From contig NZ_CP023692.1 in assembly GCF_008704935.1 (NCBI RefSeq), positions 6,425,501 to 6,489,500 on the forward strand: DNA of 64,000 bases, read 5' to 3'. Under the pieces are notes generated by a model. It searched no databases and was not told where the DNA came from. It saw only the letters and a program-made list of their open reading frames with translations. Shown here piece by piece: positions 14,093-23,075 of this stretch (position 1 is the first letter of the stretch; each line of letters begins with the position of its first letter). Origin of the DNA: Streptomyces vinaceus. GTDB lineage: Bacteria; Actinomycetota; Actinomycetes; Streptomycetales; Streptomycetaceae. Position numbers and translations under genes: made by a program.

Positions 14093-17026
14093 TCAAGGGC
14101 GGGTGGCCCGCTCCAGTTCCAGCAGCGCCGAGTGATAACTGCGGCCGGTGGCCCGGTCCATGCCCACCTCGCACATCCGGTTCGCCGACAGGTGCGCGTC
14201 GAACGCCCGCGAAGTCACCTCCGCCGCCTCCCGCTCCGTCGCCGAGGCGGTCAGCTCCGGATGCAGCATGCCCCGGTCTCCCGCGAAGGCGCAGCAGCCC
14301 GCATCGTCGGGAACCACCACCTCCGTCGCACAGGCCCCGGCCACCGCCCGCAGCTGCGCGACGTCGCCCAAGTGGTGCATCGAGCAGGCCGGATGGAGCA
14401 CGGCCGAACCCACCGTGCGCCGGATCTCCAGGTGCGCGAGCAGCTCGTCCGCCGCCCACACGACCGAGTCGAGGACCGTCAGTTCCGCGTGCAGCGCCCG
14501 GTTGTCGTCCGTCAGGTACGGGACCACCTCGCGCGCGATCCCCAGCGTGCACGAGGAGGCGTCGACCACCAGCGGCAGCCGCCCGCCGGCGGTCCAGCCC
14601 CAGGCGGCCTCCACGATCCGGTTGGCCATCACCCGGGTCCCCTCCTCGTAGCCCTTGGAGTGCCAGATCGTCGCGCAGCAGGTGCCCGCGACGTCGCCCG
14701 GGATCCACACCGGCTTCCCGGCCCGCTCCGACACCGCCACCACGGCCTCGGGCAGCGAGGGGCCGGGCCGGCCCCCGGGGCCGCCGAAGATCCGGTTCAC
14801 ACAGGCCGGGTAGTACACGGCCGCTGCGCCCACCCGCTCGGTGCGGGGGAGTTCCCCGGCGGCTCCGGGGAGCTGCGGCAGCCACCGCGGAACCAGGTCG
14901 GGACGTACGGCCCTGCGCGCGGCACCGGTGACCGCCTCCAGCAGCCGGTCCCCGCCCCGGTCGGCCAGCTCGTCGGCGGCGGCCACGGCCAGCCGGGCGG
15001 CGCCCTCCACGGTCTTGAACCGGCGGGCGGCGAGGGCCGCTGCGTGCTCCTCGCGCGCACCGTGGCGGCGGTGGCGGAAGCCGCGCATCAGCGCGCCCGT
15101 GTCGATGCCGACGGGGCAGGCCAGCTTGCAGGTGGAATCGCCGGCGCAGGTGTCCACGGCGTCGTGGCCGTAGGCGTCGAGCAGTCCGTCCAGCACGCGG
15201 GAGCCCGGCTGCTGGCGCATCATCTCCCGGCGCAGCACGATCCGTTGGCGGGGCGTGGTGGTCAGGTCCCCGCTGGGGCAGGTCGGTTCGCAGAAGCCGC
15301 ACTCGATGCACGGGTCGGCCACCGCCTCGACGCGCGGGATCGTCTTCAGCCCGCGCAGATGGGCGGCCGGATCGCGGTCGAGGAGGATGCGCGGGGCGAG
15401 CAGCCCGTCGGGGTCGACGACCCGCTTCGTCCGCCACATCAGCTCCGTGGCCCTGGGCCCCCACTCCAGCTCCAGGAACGGCGCCATGTTGCGGCCGGTG
15501 GAGTGCTCGGCCTTCAGCGAGCCGTCGAAACGCTCCACCACCAGGCGGCAGAAGGCCTCCATGAAGGCCCCGTACCGCTCTACGTCGGCGGGCTCCGACG
15601 CGTCGAAGGCGAGCAGGAAGTGCAGGTTGCCGTGGGCCGCGTGGCCGGCGACGGCCGCGTCGAAGCCGTGCCCGGCCTGGAGCGCGAGGAGCGCCTCGCA
15701 GGCCTCGGCCAGCCGGGAGGGCGGTACGGCGAAGTCCTCGGTGATCAGGGTGGTGCCGGCGGCGCGGGCTCCGCCGACGGCGGTGACGAAGGCCCTGCGG
15801 GCCTTCCAGTACCCGTTGATCGTCCCCGCGTCGCGGGTGAACGCGTTGGTGATCGAGGCCACCGGGGTGACGAGGTCCAGTCCGGCGAGCACCTCGGCGG
15901 CGCGGCGCTCGTACTGCGCGCGGCCCGCCTCGTCCGGGGCGCGGAACTCCACCAGCAGGGCGGTGGTGTCCCTCGGCAGCCCGGCCCAGTCGGCGGGGAC
16001 TCCGTCGACGCTGACCGAGGCGCGCAGGGTGTTGCCGTCCATCACCTCCACGGCGAGGGCGCCCGCCGCGTTGAACCGCGGTACGGCGGCCGCCGCGGCA
16101 GGCAGCGAGGGGAAGAAGAGCAGCGCACCGAGGAGCTCGCGCTCCAGCGGCACGGTGTCGAGGACGACCTCGGCGATGAAGCCGAGCGTGCCCTCCGAGC
16201 CGACCATCAGCCCGCGCAGGATCTCGACCGGGGTGGCGCCGTCCAGGTAGGCGTCGAGGCGGTAGCCGGTGGTGTTCTTGATCTCGTACTTGGCGCGGAT
16301 CCGTGCGACGAGCCCGGGATCGGCCTCGATCTCCCGCTTGATCTCCATCAGCCCGCGGCACAGCGCCGGTTCGGCGTGCGCCAGTTCCTCGTCCGCGCGC
16401 GGGTCGGCGGTGTCCACGACCGTCCCGCCGGGCAGCACGAAGGTGAGGGAGGACAGGGTGCGGTACGCGTTCCTCGTGGTCCCGGCCGTCATGCCGGACG
16501 CGTTGTTCGCGACGACCCCGCCGAGGGTGCAGGCGACGGCGCTCGCCGGGTCGGGGCCGAGGACGCGGCCGTGCCGGGCGAGGGCGGCATTGGCCCGCGC
16601 CACGGTGGTGCCGGGCCGGATCCGGGCCCGGCGGCCCTCCTCCAGCACCTCGATGCCGGCCCAGTGGCGGCGTACGTCGACCAGGATGTCCTCGCCCTGG
16701 GCCTGACCGTTCAGCGAGGTGCCCGCGGCGCGGAAGACGACCTCCCGCCCGCGGCCGTGCGCGTACGACAGGACAGCGGAGACGTCGTCGAGGTCCTCGG
16801 CGATCACCACCACCTGCGGCACGAACCGGTACGGCGAGGCGTCGGAGGCGTACCGGACCAGGTCGGAAACCTTCCACAACACCTTGTCGGCGCCGAGCAG
16901 ATCCGTCAGCTCGGTGCGCAGCGGATCCGGGGTGCCGGCGGCCCGGTGGTCGGGGAGCCGGTCGGGGGCGGGGCCGAGGACGCTGTGCGGCCGCAGGGCC
17001 CCGGGCTTCGGTTCCAGCAGCGGCAT
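14093..17026 (-). CDS. FAD-binding and Fe-S cluster oxidoreductase (GlcD/GlpC-type fusion)
   Basis: A 977-residue fusion likely to oxidise a 2-hydroxy acid such as D-lactate or D-2-hydroxyglutarate and pass electrons to the respiratory chain; the substrate is inferred from the family. Residues 60-290 hold the FAD_binding_4 domain (AAGTSLNGQ, TLGGVVANNASGM); 290-550 the FAD oxidase C-terminal domain (GHAAHGNLHF). Then come ferredoxin-like Cys sets C573-x2-C-x2-C-x3-C and C627-x5-C-x3-C, and two CCG-type domains (GTCCATIWHSKG, AGCCAFAGDRG). GAGGGG precedes ATG 17026. No partner subunits adjacent, which fits a self-contained enzyme. Confidence 0.92.
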   Translation of the reverse strand: MPLLEPKPGALRPHSVLGPAPDRLPDHRAAGTPDPLRTELTDLLGADKVLWKVSDLVRYASDASPYRFVPQVVVIAEDLDDVSAVLSYAHGRGREVVFRAAGTSLNGQAQGEDILVDVRRHWAGIEVLEEGRRARIRPGTTVARANAALARHGRVLGPDPASAVACTLGGVVANNASGMTAGTTRNAYRTLSSLTFVLPGGTVVDTADPRADEELAHAEPALCRGLMEIKREIEADPGLVARIRAKYEIKNTTGYRLDAYLDGATPVEILRGLMVGSEGTLGFIAEVVLDTVPLERELLGALLFFPSLPAAAAAVPRFNAAGALAVEVMDGNTLRASVSVDGVPADWAGLPRDTTALLVEFRAPDEAGRAQYERRAAEVLAGLDLVTPVASITNAFTRDAGTINGYWKARRAFVTAVGGARAAGTTLITEDFAVPPSRLAEACEALLALQAGHGFDAAVAGHAAHGNLHFLLAFDASEPADVERYGAFMEAFCRLVVERFDGSLKAEHSTGRNMAPFLELEWGPRATELMWRTKRVVDPDGLLAPRILLDRDPAAHLRGLKTIPRVEAVADPCIECGFCEPTCPSGDLTTTPRQRIVLRREMMRQQPGSRVLDGLLDAYGHDAVDTCAGDSTCKLACPVGIDTGALMRGFRHRRHGAREEHAAALAARRFKTVEGAARLAVAAADELADRGGDRLLEAVTGAARRAVRPDLVPRWLPQLPGAAGELPRTERVGAAAVYYPACVNRIFGGPGGRPGPSLPEAVVAVSERAGKPVWIPGDVAGTCCATIWHSKGYEEGTRVMANRIVEAAWGWTAGGRLPLVVDASSCTLGIAREVVPYLTDDNRALHAELTVLDSVVWAADELLAHLEIRRTVGSAVLHPACSMHHLGDVAQLRAVAGACATEVVVPDDAGCCAFAGDRGMLHPELTASATEREAAEVTSRAFDAHLSANRMCEVGMDRATGRSYHSALLELERATRP

Positions 17027-17094
17027 GCGTGACCCCTCGCCTTACTCGTTCGGCCCAATCCGGGGAACCCTCTCCCGGTCCCGGAGCGGTCTGC

Positions 17095-17556
17095 TCAGCA
17101 GCCGCGCTCCATCGGGGCGTCGGTCAGAGCGTTCAGCAGGCCGCCGAGCACCTCGCGCTGCTCGGCGGTCAACGGGGCCAGGATCTCCTCTGCCGCGTCG
17201 GTCCGCGCGTTGCGCAGCCGGCGCAGCGTGGCGCGGCCGGTGTCGGTCAGCTCGATCCGTATGACCCGCCGGTTCGCCGGGTCGGGCGCGCGGCGCACGC
17301 ACTCGGCGGCCTCCAGGCCGTCCACCAGTGTGGTCACGGCGCGGGGCACGACTTCGAGGCGGGCGGCGAGGTCCGCCATCCGGGGCGGCCGGTCGCCGTC
17401 GTAGTGCGAGACGAGGCGCAGCAGCCGGCTCTGGGCGGGGGTGATGCCGAGCGGTTCCAGGTGGTGCTTCTGGATCCGGTGGAGCCGACGGGTCAGCCGC
17501 AGCAGCTGCTCGGCGAGCACGCCGTCCGTGCTGTCGGTTTCGGAAGCTGTCCTCAT
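17095..17556 (-). CDS. MarR family transcriptional regulator
   Basis: MarR-type winged-helix dimer of 153 residues. Visible: HHLEPLGITPAQSRLLRLV, the recognition region MADLAARLEVVPRAVTTLVDGLEAAECV, the wing RRAPDPANRRVIRIELT and a C-terminal dimerisation helix. Start 17556 (MRTASETDS) is preferred. The frame runs on to ATG 17586 and 17604, but those would place the start inside the palindromic region at 17581-17616. It is divergent from the ABC exporter at 17669, the arrangement of a local repressor released by an exported compound. Confidence 0.92.
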   Translation of the reverse strand: MRTASETDSTDGVLAEQLLRLTRRLHRIQKHHLEPLGITPAQSRLLRLVSHYDGDRPPRMADLAARLEVVPRAVTTLVDGLEAAECVRRAPDPANRRVIRIELTDTGRATLRRLRNARTDAAEEILAPLTAEQREVLGGLLNALTDAPMERGC

Positions 17557-17580
17557 ACTGGGAAACAGTACCAGGACCAC

Positions 17581-17616
17581 GCTCATTGTGAGCATAGGTA
17601 ACAATGAGCTATGCTC
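17581..17616. promoter_or_regulatory. Two interleaved inverted repeats, likely MarR operator
   Basis: GCTCATTGT (17581-17589) and ACAATGAGC (17601-17609) form a perfect 9-base inverted repeat with an 11-base spacer. GAGCATA (17590-17596) and TATGCTC (17610-17616) form a second perfect one that interlocks with it. The element lies between marR and the exporter gene, 53 bases before the exporter start, where binding would block both divergent promoters. Confidence 0.7.
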
Positions 17617-17668
17617 AGTCGAGTCTCACAGGTCTCGTACTCCGACAGGTCTCGCCAGAAGGAGGCCC

Positions 17669-19525
17669 ATGCGCCCCGAAGAGCCGAAATGGACCCCATC
17701 GAAAGAAGCACTCGATCCCACCCGCCCCGCCCCCGCGGAGCAGCCGCGTGAGCTGCGCCGGATCGTGGCCCTGTTCCGCCCCTACCGCGGCCGCCTCGCC
17801 CTCGTGGGGCTGCTCGTCTGCGCCTCCTCACTGGTCTCGGTGGCCTCGCCGTTCCTGCTGAGGGAGATCCTGGACGTCGCCATCCCGCAGGGGCGCACGG
17901 GGCTGCTCAGCCTGCTCGCGTTCGGGATGATCCTCACCGCCGTCGTCACCAGCGTCTTCGGCGTGCTCCAGACCCTCATATCCACCACCGTCGGCCAGCG
18001 CGTCATGCACGACCTGCGCACCGCCGTCTACGCGCAGCTCCAGCGGATGCCGCTCGCCTTCTTCACCCGCACCCGGACCGGCGAGGTGCAGTCCCGCATA
18101 GCCAACGACATCGGCGGCATGCAGGCGACCGTCACCTCCACCGCGACCTCGCTCGTCTCCAACCTGACGGCCGTGATCGCCTCCATCGTCGCGATGCTCG
18201 CGCTCGACTGGCGGCTCACGCTGGTCTCCCTGCTCCTGCTGCCCGTGTTCGTGTGGATCAGCCGGCGCGTGGGCCGCGAGCGCAAGAAGATCACCCTCCA
18301 GCGGCAGAAGCAGATGGCCGCCATGGCCGCGACGGTCACCGAGTCGCTGTCGGTGAGCGGCATCCTCCTCGGCCGCACGATGGGCCGTGCCGACTCGCTG
18401 ACCCGCTCCTTCTCCGACGAGTCCGAGAAGCTCGTCGACCTGGAGGTCCGCTCCAGCATGGCCGGGCGCTGGCGCATGTCGACCATCGGCATCGTCATGG
18501 CCGCCATGCCGGCGCTCATCTACTGGGCCGCCGGCATGGCCCTCCAGTCGGGCGCCCCCTCGCTCTCGGTCGGCACCCTCGTCGCCTTCGTCACGCTCCA
18601 GCAGGGTCTCTTCCGGCCCGCCGTGAGCCTGCTGTCCACCGGCGTCCAGATCCAGACCTCACTCGCCCTGTTCAGCCGCATCTTCGAGTACCTCGACCTG
18701 CCGGTGGACATCACCGAGCGCGCCGACGCGGTCCGGCTGGACCGGGCCCGGGGCGAGGTCCGGCTGGAGGACGTGCACTTCGCGTACGACGCCAAGCACG
18801 GCCCCACCCTCACCGGAATCGACATCACCGTCCCGGCCGGCGGCTCGCTCGCCGTGGTCGGTCCGACCGGCTCCGGCAAGAGCACGCTCAGCTACCTCGT
18901 GCCCCGGCTCTACGACGTGACCGGGGGCCGGGTCGCCCTCGACGGGGTGGACGTACGGGACCTCGACTTCGACTCGCTGGCCCGCTCCATCGGTGTGGTC
19001 TCCCAGGAGACGTACCTCTTCCACGCCTCCGTCGCCGACAACCTCCGCTTCGCCAAGCCGGACGCCACCGACGAGGAGATCGCAGCGGCCGCCCGCGCGG
19101 CCCAGATCCACGAGCACATCGAGTCCCTGCCCGACGGGTACGACACCCTGGTCGGCGAGCGCGGCTACCGCTTCTCCGGGGGCGAGAAGCAGCGCCTCGC
19201 CATCGCCCGCACCATCCTACGCGACCCGCCGGTGCTGATCCTCGACGAGGCCACCAGCGCGCTCGACACCCGCACGGAGCACGCCGTGCAGCGGGCCATC
19301 GACAACCTGTCCCAGGGCCGCACCACGATCACCATCGCGCACCGGCTCTCCACCGTCCGCGACGCCGACCAGATCGTCGTCCTGGACAAGGGGCGCATCG
19401 CCGAGCGCGGTACGCACGAGGAACTGCTGGCGGCCGACGGCCGGTACGCGGCCCTGGTCCGCCGGGACCGGGAGACCGCACTCACGCCGGAGGCGATCGT
19501 TCAGCCCACGCCGGTAAAAGTGTGA
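17669..19525 (+). CDS. ABC exporter (fused permease and ATPase), probable MarR-controlled multidrug type
   Basis: A 618-residue exporter with fused membrane and ATPase domains that should work as a homodimer. Six membrane helices lie between about 35 and 320. The ATPase has Walker A GPTGSGKST, Q-loop VSQETYLF, signature FSGGEKQR, Walker B VLILDEA and switch IAHRLST, all intact, unlike the pair at 10305-13936. ATG 17669 follows AAGGAGG (17659-17665) at 3 bases; the longer frame to 17441 runs through marR and is rejected. Divergent from marR with an operator-like element between them. Confidence 0.94.
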   Translation: MRPEEPKWTPSKEALDPTRPAPAEQPRELRRIVALFRPYRGRLALVGLLVCASSLVSVASPFLLREILDVAIPQGRTGLLSLLAFGMILTAVVTSVFGVLQTLISTTVGQRVMHDLRTAVYAQLQRMPLAFFTRTRTGEVQSRIANDIGGMQATVTSTATSLVSNLTAVIASIVAMLALDWRLTLVSLLLLPVFVWISRRVGRERKKITLQRQKQMAAMAATVTESLSVSGILLGRTMGRADSLTRSFSDESEKLVDLEVRSSMAGRWRMSTIGIVMAAMPALIYWAAGMALQSGAPSLSVGTLVAFVTLQQGLFRPAVSLLSTGVQIQTSLALFSRIFEYLDLPVDITERADAVRLDRARGEVRLEDVHFAYDAKHGPTLTGIDITVPAGGSLAVVGPTGSGKSTLSYLVPRLYDVTGGRVALDGVDVRDLDFDSLARSIGVVSQETYLFHASVADNLRFAKPDATDEEIAAAARAAQIHEHIESLPDGYDTLVGERGYRFSGGEKQRLAIARTILRDPPVLILDEATSALDTRTEHAVQRAIDNLSQGRTTITIAHRLSTVRDADQIVVLDKGRIAERGTHEELLAADGRYAALVRRDRETALTPEAIVQPTPVKV

Positions 19526-19576
19526 CCGTATGACCGGCGTCCGGGTGTGATGCCGGGAATGTCACGCTTCGCGGGT

Positions 19577-19582
19577 TAGCGT
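19577..19582 (+). promoter_or_regulatory. -10 element TAGCGT placed for a leaderless mRNA
   Basis: TAGCGT occupies exactly -12 to -7 relative to the A of ATG 19589, and no ribosome site precedes the ATG. No clear -35 is visible. Transcription would begin at the start codon. Confidence 0.5.
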
Positions 19583-19588
19583 GCCCGC

Positions 19589-20515
19589 ATGCGCCATGAG
19601 TACCAGCCGCCACGGCGTCGCTCCCGGCTCACCCGCCGGGGCCGTCTGGCGCTCTTCCTCGGCCTGCTGCTCGCCATCGGTGCGGCCGCCCTGTTTCCAC
19701 TGCTCCGCGGCGGGCAGGCCCCCGAGAAGCCGCGCCGGTTGACCATTCCGGAGGGCTGGCGGGCACCCCAGGTGTACGCCGCGATCGACCGCGAGCTGAA
19801 GCTCCCGGCCGGCTCCACCAAGGCCGCGGTCCCCACGGCCGCACTGGCCCTGCCCCCGGAGGCCAAGGGCAATCCGGAGGGCTTCCTCTTCCCGGCGACG
19901 TACCCGGTGACCTCCGAGTCCACCCCGGCCACCCTGCTCGCGTACATGGTGGACACGGCCAACCGGAAGCTGGCCACCAGGGCCGTGGCCGACGGCGCCA
20001 AGGCCCACGGAATGACCCCGTACCAGACGGCCACGCTCGCCAGCATCATCGAGGCGGAAGCCGAATCCCGCTCGGACCGGGGCAAGGTCGCGCGCGTGGT
20101 GCACAACCGGCTGGCGCGCTCGATGCCGCTCCAGATGGACTCCACCATCAACTACGCGCTGGGCCGCAACACGGTGGACACCAAGCTGAGCGAGACGCGG
20201 ATCGACAGCCCGTTCAACACCTATGAGCGCCAAGGGCTCCCGCCGACGCCGATCGACAGCCCGGGCCTGGAGGCCATGGCCGCGGCCGTTGCGCCGACGC
20301 CCGGCGACTGGCTGTTCTTCGTGACCGTGAAGCCGGGTGACACCCGCTTCTCGGCGACGTACGAGGAGCACAAGAAGCACGTGGCCGAGTTCAACCGGCA
20401 CCGGGCCGGTGCCGGCCCCGGTGCCGGCGCGAGCACGGGGCCGGGGTCGGAGTCCGGGTCGGGGACCAGCGAGGTCGCCGCCGGACGCGCCCGGGCCGGC
20501 TCCCGCGCCGGTTAG
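19589..20515 (+). CDS. Endolytic transglycosylase MltG-like protein (YceG domain)
   Basis: Single-pass membrane protein of 308 residues: a basic N-terminus, one hydrophobic helix at about 18-40 (LALFLGLLLAIGAAALF), then a YceG/MltG domain outside the membrane. The catalytic Glu is expected in LASIIEAEAES (about residue 153), and VHNRLARSMPLQMDSTINYAL and SPFNTYERQGLPPTPI are strongly conserved family stretches. MltG cuts nascent peptidoglycan and ends glycan chains. The protein is shorter than the house-keeping MltG usually found near aroE and ends in a Gly/Ser-rich tail, so it is probably a second copy. It lacks a Shine-Dalgarno site. Confidence 0.88.
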   Translation: MRHEYQPPRRRSRLTRRGRLALFLGLLLAIGAAALFPLLRGGQAPEKPRRLTIPEGWRAPQVYAAIDRELKLPAGSTKAAVPTAALALPPEAKGNPEGFLFPATYPVTSESTPATLLAYMVDTANRKLATRAVADGAKAHGMTPYQTATLASIIEAEAESRSDRGKVARVVHNRLARSMPLQMDSTINYALGRNTVDTKLSETRIDSPFNTYERQGLPPTPIDSPGLEAMAAAVAPTPGDWLFFVTVKPGDTRFSATYEEHKKHVAEFNRHRAGAGPGAGASTGPGSESGSGTSEVAAGRARAGSRAG

Positions 20516-20540
20516 GGCCCGGGTCAGGCCCTGGGCGGGA

Positions 20541-21698
20541 TCAGGCCGGCCGGACGGAGGGGACGGGATCCGGCCGCCGGGCGTCCGTACGGTCCGCGCC
20601 GTGCACACCGTCCGTGCCCCCGGCTCCGGCTGCGCCGCGCTCAAGGAGGCGGCGGATCTCTCGGACCGCGGCCCCGCCGGCGCGGTTGGCACCGATCGTC
20701 GACGCCGACGGGCCGTAGCCGACCAGGTGGATCCGCTCGTCGCGGACCGCGCGGGTGCCCTCGACCCGTATGCCGCCCCCGGGTTCGCGCAGGTGGAGCG
20801 GGGCCAGGTGGTCGATGGCGGCGCGGAATCCGGTGGCCCACAGGATCACGTCGGCTTCCACCTGCCGCCCGTCCGCCCAGGCCGCGCCCGTCGGCGTGAT
20901 CCGGTCGAACATCGGCCGCCGGTCCAGCACCCCCGAGGCCAGCCCGGCCCGGACGGCCTCGTTCAGCGGGAGTCCGGTCACGCTGACCACGCTCTGCGGC
21001 GGCAGCCCCTGGCGCACCCGCTCGTCGACCAGGGCCACCGCGGCCCGTCCCTCCGCCTCGCCGAAGCTCCCGTCGCGGAACACCGGGGGCCGCCGGGTCA
21101 CCCACGTGGTCCCGGCCGCCACCTCCGCGATCTCCAGCAGGTGCTGCACCGCCGAGGTCCCGCCGCCCACCACGAGCACCCGGGCCCCGGCGAACTCCTG
21201 CGGCCCCGGGTAGTTCGCGGTGTGCAGCTGGCGGCCCCGGAAGGTTTCCTGTCCCGCGTAGCGCGGCCAGAACGGCCGGTCCCAGGTCCCGGTCGCGTTG
21301 ATCAGCGCACGCGCGGACCAGGTCCCGGCCGAGGTCTCCACGCGCAGCCGCCCGTCGCTCCCGCCGTCCCGTACGGCCGTGACGTTCACGGGTCGCCTTA
21401 CGCGCAGCCCGAACCGCTCCTCGTAGGCCGCGAAGTACTCCCCGATCACCGCCGAGGAGGGCCGCCCCGGGTCGGCGCCGGTGAGCTCCATGCCGGGCAG
21501 GGAGTGCATCCCGTGCACCTTGCCGTACGTCAGGGAGGGCCAGCGGAACTGCCAGGCCCCGCCGGGCCGCGGCGCGTGGTCGAGCACCACGTACCCGACC
21601 CCGGCCCGCGCCAGGTGGTACGCACCCGACAATCCCGCCTGGCCGGCCCCGATGACCACCACGTCGACGCCCGCCGCACCCCGCACCATGTCGTTCAC
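20541..21698 (-). CDS. FAD-dependent NAD(P)-binding oxidoreductase, flavin monooxygenase-like
   Basis: About 385 residues. Two dinucleotide folds are visible: FAD site VVVIGAGQAGLSGAYHL at the N-terminus and NAD(P) site VLVVGGGTSAVQHL near the middle, with the linking LINATGTW and a C-terminal ILWATGFR. This matches the single-chain class B monooxygenase/ArsO-CzcO-like group rather than a dehydrogenase. The start is uncertain among ATG 21740, GTG 21698 and ATG 21689; 21698 is chosen because the FAD motif then begins near residue 11. Convergent with the MltG-like gene at a 25-base gap. Substrate unknown. Confidence 0.87.
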   Translation of the reverse strand: MNDMVRGAAGVDVVVIGAGQAGLSGAYHLARAGVGYVVLDHAPRPGGAWQFRWPSLTYGKVHGMHSLPGMELTGADPGRPSSAVIGEYFAAYEERFGLRVRRPVNVTAVRDGGSDGRLRVETSAGTWSARALINATGTWDRPFWPRYAGQETFRGRQLHTANYPGPQEFAGARVLVVGGGTSAVQHLLEIAEVAAGTTWVTRRPPVFRDGSFGEAEGRAAVALVDERVRQGLPPQSVVSVTGLPLNEAVRAGLASGVLDRRPMFDRITPTGAAWADGRQVEADVILWATGFRAAIDHLAPLHLREPGGGIRVEGTRAVRDERIHLVGYGPSASTIGANRAGGAAVREIRRLLERGAAGAGGTDGVHGADRTDARRPDPVPSVRPA

Positions 21699-21758
21699 GG
21701 TTCTACCAACCGGCGCCGCCCACGGGATCTTCCCCGGCATTGATCCGACAGCATCGCC

Positions 21759-22436
21759 CTACGCGGCGGGGTGCTCGCAGAGCCAGTCGTAGGCCGCCTC
21801 GGCGCTGAAGTCACGCTGTCCGCCGCGGAACAGCAGCCCGGCACCGGTGAAGGCCGGGTCGTGGGCCGTGGCCGGCACGTACGGGATCGCCACGCAGGAC
21901 ATGCCGGCGGCGTGGGCGGCCAAGGCGCCCGGGGCCGCGTCCTCGACCACCACGCAGTCGGCGGGGGCCGCGCCGAGGCGGCGGGCCGCCTCCAGGAAGA
22001 CGTCGGGGGCGGGCTTGCCGTGCGCCACCTCCTCCGCGGAGACCACCGTGGTCAGCAGCCCGTCCAGGCCGGTTCCGGCCAGCACGGCGTCGATCGCCTC
22101 GCGCGAGGACCCGGACGCCACCGCCATCGGGATCCCCTCCGCGTGCAGCCGCTCCATGAACTTCCGCATCTCGGGGAAGGCCTCGGTCCCCGTCCGGGCC
22201 AGCTCCAGGTACGCGGCGTTCTGCTCGGCCAGCAGCTGCTCCACCGGGGCGTCGATCCGGTACCGCTCCCTGAGGATCTCCAGCGTCTCCAGGGTGCCGA
22301 TGCCGATGAAGCGCGCGTGCTGCTCCCAGGTGAAGTCGGGGACGCCGTGCCGGGCCAGGGTGCGGCGCCCCGACTCGTAGTAGTTCGGCTCGCTGTCCAC
22401 GAGGGTGCCGTCGAGATCGAATATGACGGAAATCAT
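21759..22436 (-). CDS. HAD family hydrolase (beta-phosphoglucomutase/phosphatase-like)
   Basis: HAD-superfamily phosphatase of 225 residues. Motif I DLDGTLVDSE with both nucleophile Asp residues, motif II VASGSSRE, motif III GKPAPDVFLEAARRLG, motif IV VVEDAAPG, plus a helical cap between motif I and II. The sequence suggests a sugar-phosphate or phosphoglycolate phosphatase; the substrate cannot be read. Start 22436 is chosen since motif I begins there; ATG 22463 and 22478 are alternatives. The Lrp gene ends 47 bases upstream on the same strand. Confidence 0.92.
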   Translation of the reverse strand: MISVIFDLDGTLVDSEPNYYESGRRTLARHGVPDFTWEQHARFIGIGTLETLEILRERYRIDAPVEQLLAEQNAAYLELARTGTEAFPEMRKFMERLHAEGIPMAVASGSSREAIDAVLAGTGLDGLLTTVVSAEEVAHGKPAPDVFLEAARRLGAAPADCVVVEDAAPGALAAHAAGMSCVAIPYVPATAHDPAFTGAGLLFRGGQRDFSAEAAYDWLCEHPAA

Positions 22437-22482
22437 CCGCTCTGCCCGTCCTGCCGGTTGCATACCTGTCCCGGCCATCCTG

Positions 22483-22962
22483 TCAGGGTTTGCGAGCTGC
22501 CCGTCCCACGGCCTCGACCAGCGGCAGCAAACGGTGCGCGACGCGCTCGCGCAGCGCCACCTCCGTACGGGTGCGCACCACGCCCGGCATCCGGATCAGG
22601 CGCTGGATCACGTCCTCCAGGTGCGCGTTGTCCCGGGCCGCCACCCGGGTCAGCAGGTCACCGCCGCCGGTGATCGAGAAGGCCTCGATGATCTCGGGTA
22701 CGGCCGCCAGGGCGTCGCCCACCTCGTCCAGGTGCCCCTGGGTGACCTCGACGTGCACGAACGCCAGCACCGGGTGCCCGAGCGCCGCGGGGGAGAGGAC
22801 GGGACCGGTCCCGGTGATCACGCCGGTGCGCTCCAGCCGGTCCAGCCGGGCCTGCAGGGTGCCCCGCGCGACCCCGAGGATCCGGGCGTACTCGCGGACG
22901 CTGGTGCGCGGCTGTTCGATCAGCAGACGCAGGATCCGGGTGTCGAGCTCGTCCACCGCCAT
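22483..22962 (-). CDS. Lrp/AsnC family transcriptional regulator
   Basis: Lrp/AsnC regulator of 159 residues. The N-terminal HTH is DTRILRLLIEQPRTSVREYARILGVARGTLQARLDRLERTGVI; the C-terminal RAM-type ligand domain carries VLAFVHVEVTQGHLDEV, FSITGGGDLLTRVAARDNAHL and a final RTRTEVALRERV. Start ATG 22962. TACAGT lies exactly at -12 to -7 of this ATG (complement of 22969-22974) and there is no ribosome site, so the mRNA is probably leaderless. The effector amino acid is not predictable. Divergent from the SDR-photolyase operon. Confidence 0.92.
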   Translation of the reverse strand: MAVDELDTRILRLLIEQPRTSVREYARILGVARGTLQARLDRLERTGVITGTGPVLSPAALGHPVLAFVHVEVTQGHLDEVGDALAAVPEIIEAFSITGGGDLLTRVAARDNAHLEDVIQRLIRMPGVVRTRTEVALRERVAHRLLPLVEAVGRAARKP

Positions 22963-22968
22963 GCCGCG

Positions 22969-22987
22969 ACTGTACCAATGGCACAGT
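22969..22987. promoter_or_regulatory. Inverted repeat overlapping the Lrp -10 element
   Basis: ACTGT (22969-22973) and ACAGT (22983-22987) flank a 9-base spacer. The left half is the complement of the lrp -10 hexamer, so binding there would shut off lrp, the usual autoregulation. It may also influence the divergent gene at 23076. Confidence 0.45.
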
Positions 22988-23075
22988 GCGGTGCCGCTTC
23001 CGGCGGCCCGCCGCATCCGCGGCCGGCTGCCGGCCGGAATCCCTTACGGGCGCATGCCGAGGAACGGAGAGAGCG

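Noticed and set aside
14015..17032. A 1005-codon plus-strand frame opposite the FAD/Fe-S oxidase
   Set aside because: Same GC effect; the minus-strand protein has FAD and cysteine-cluster motifs over its full length.
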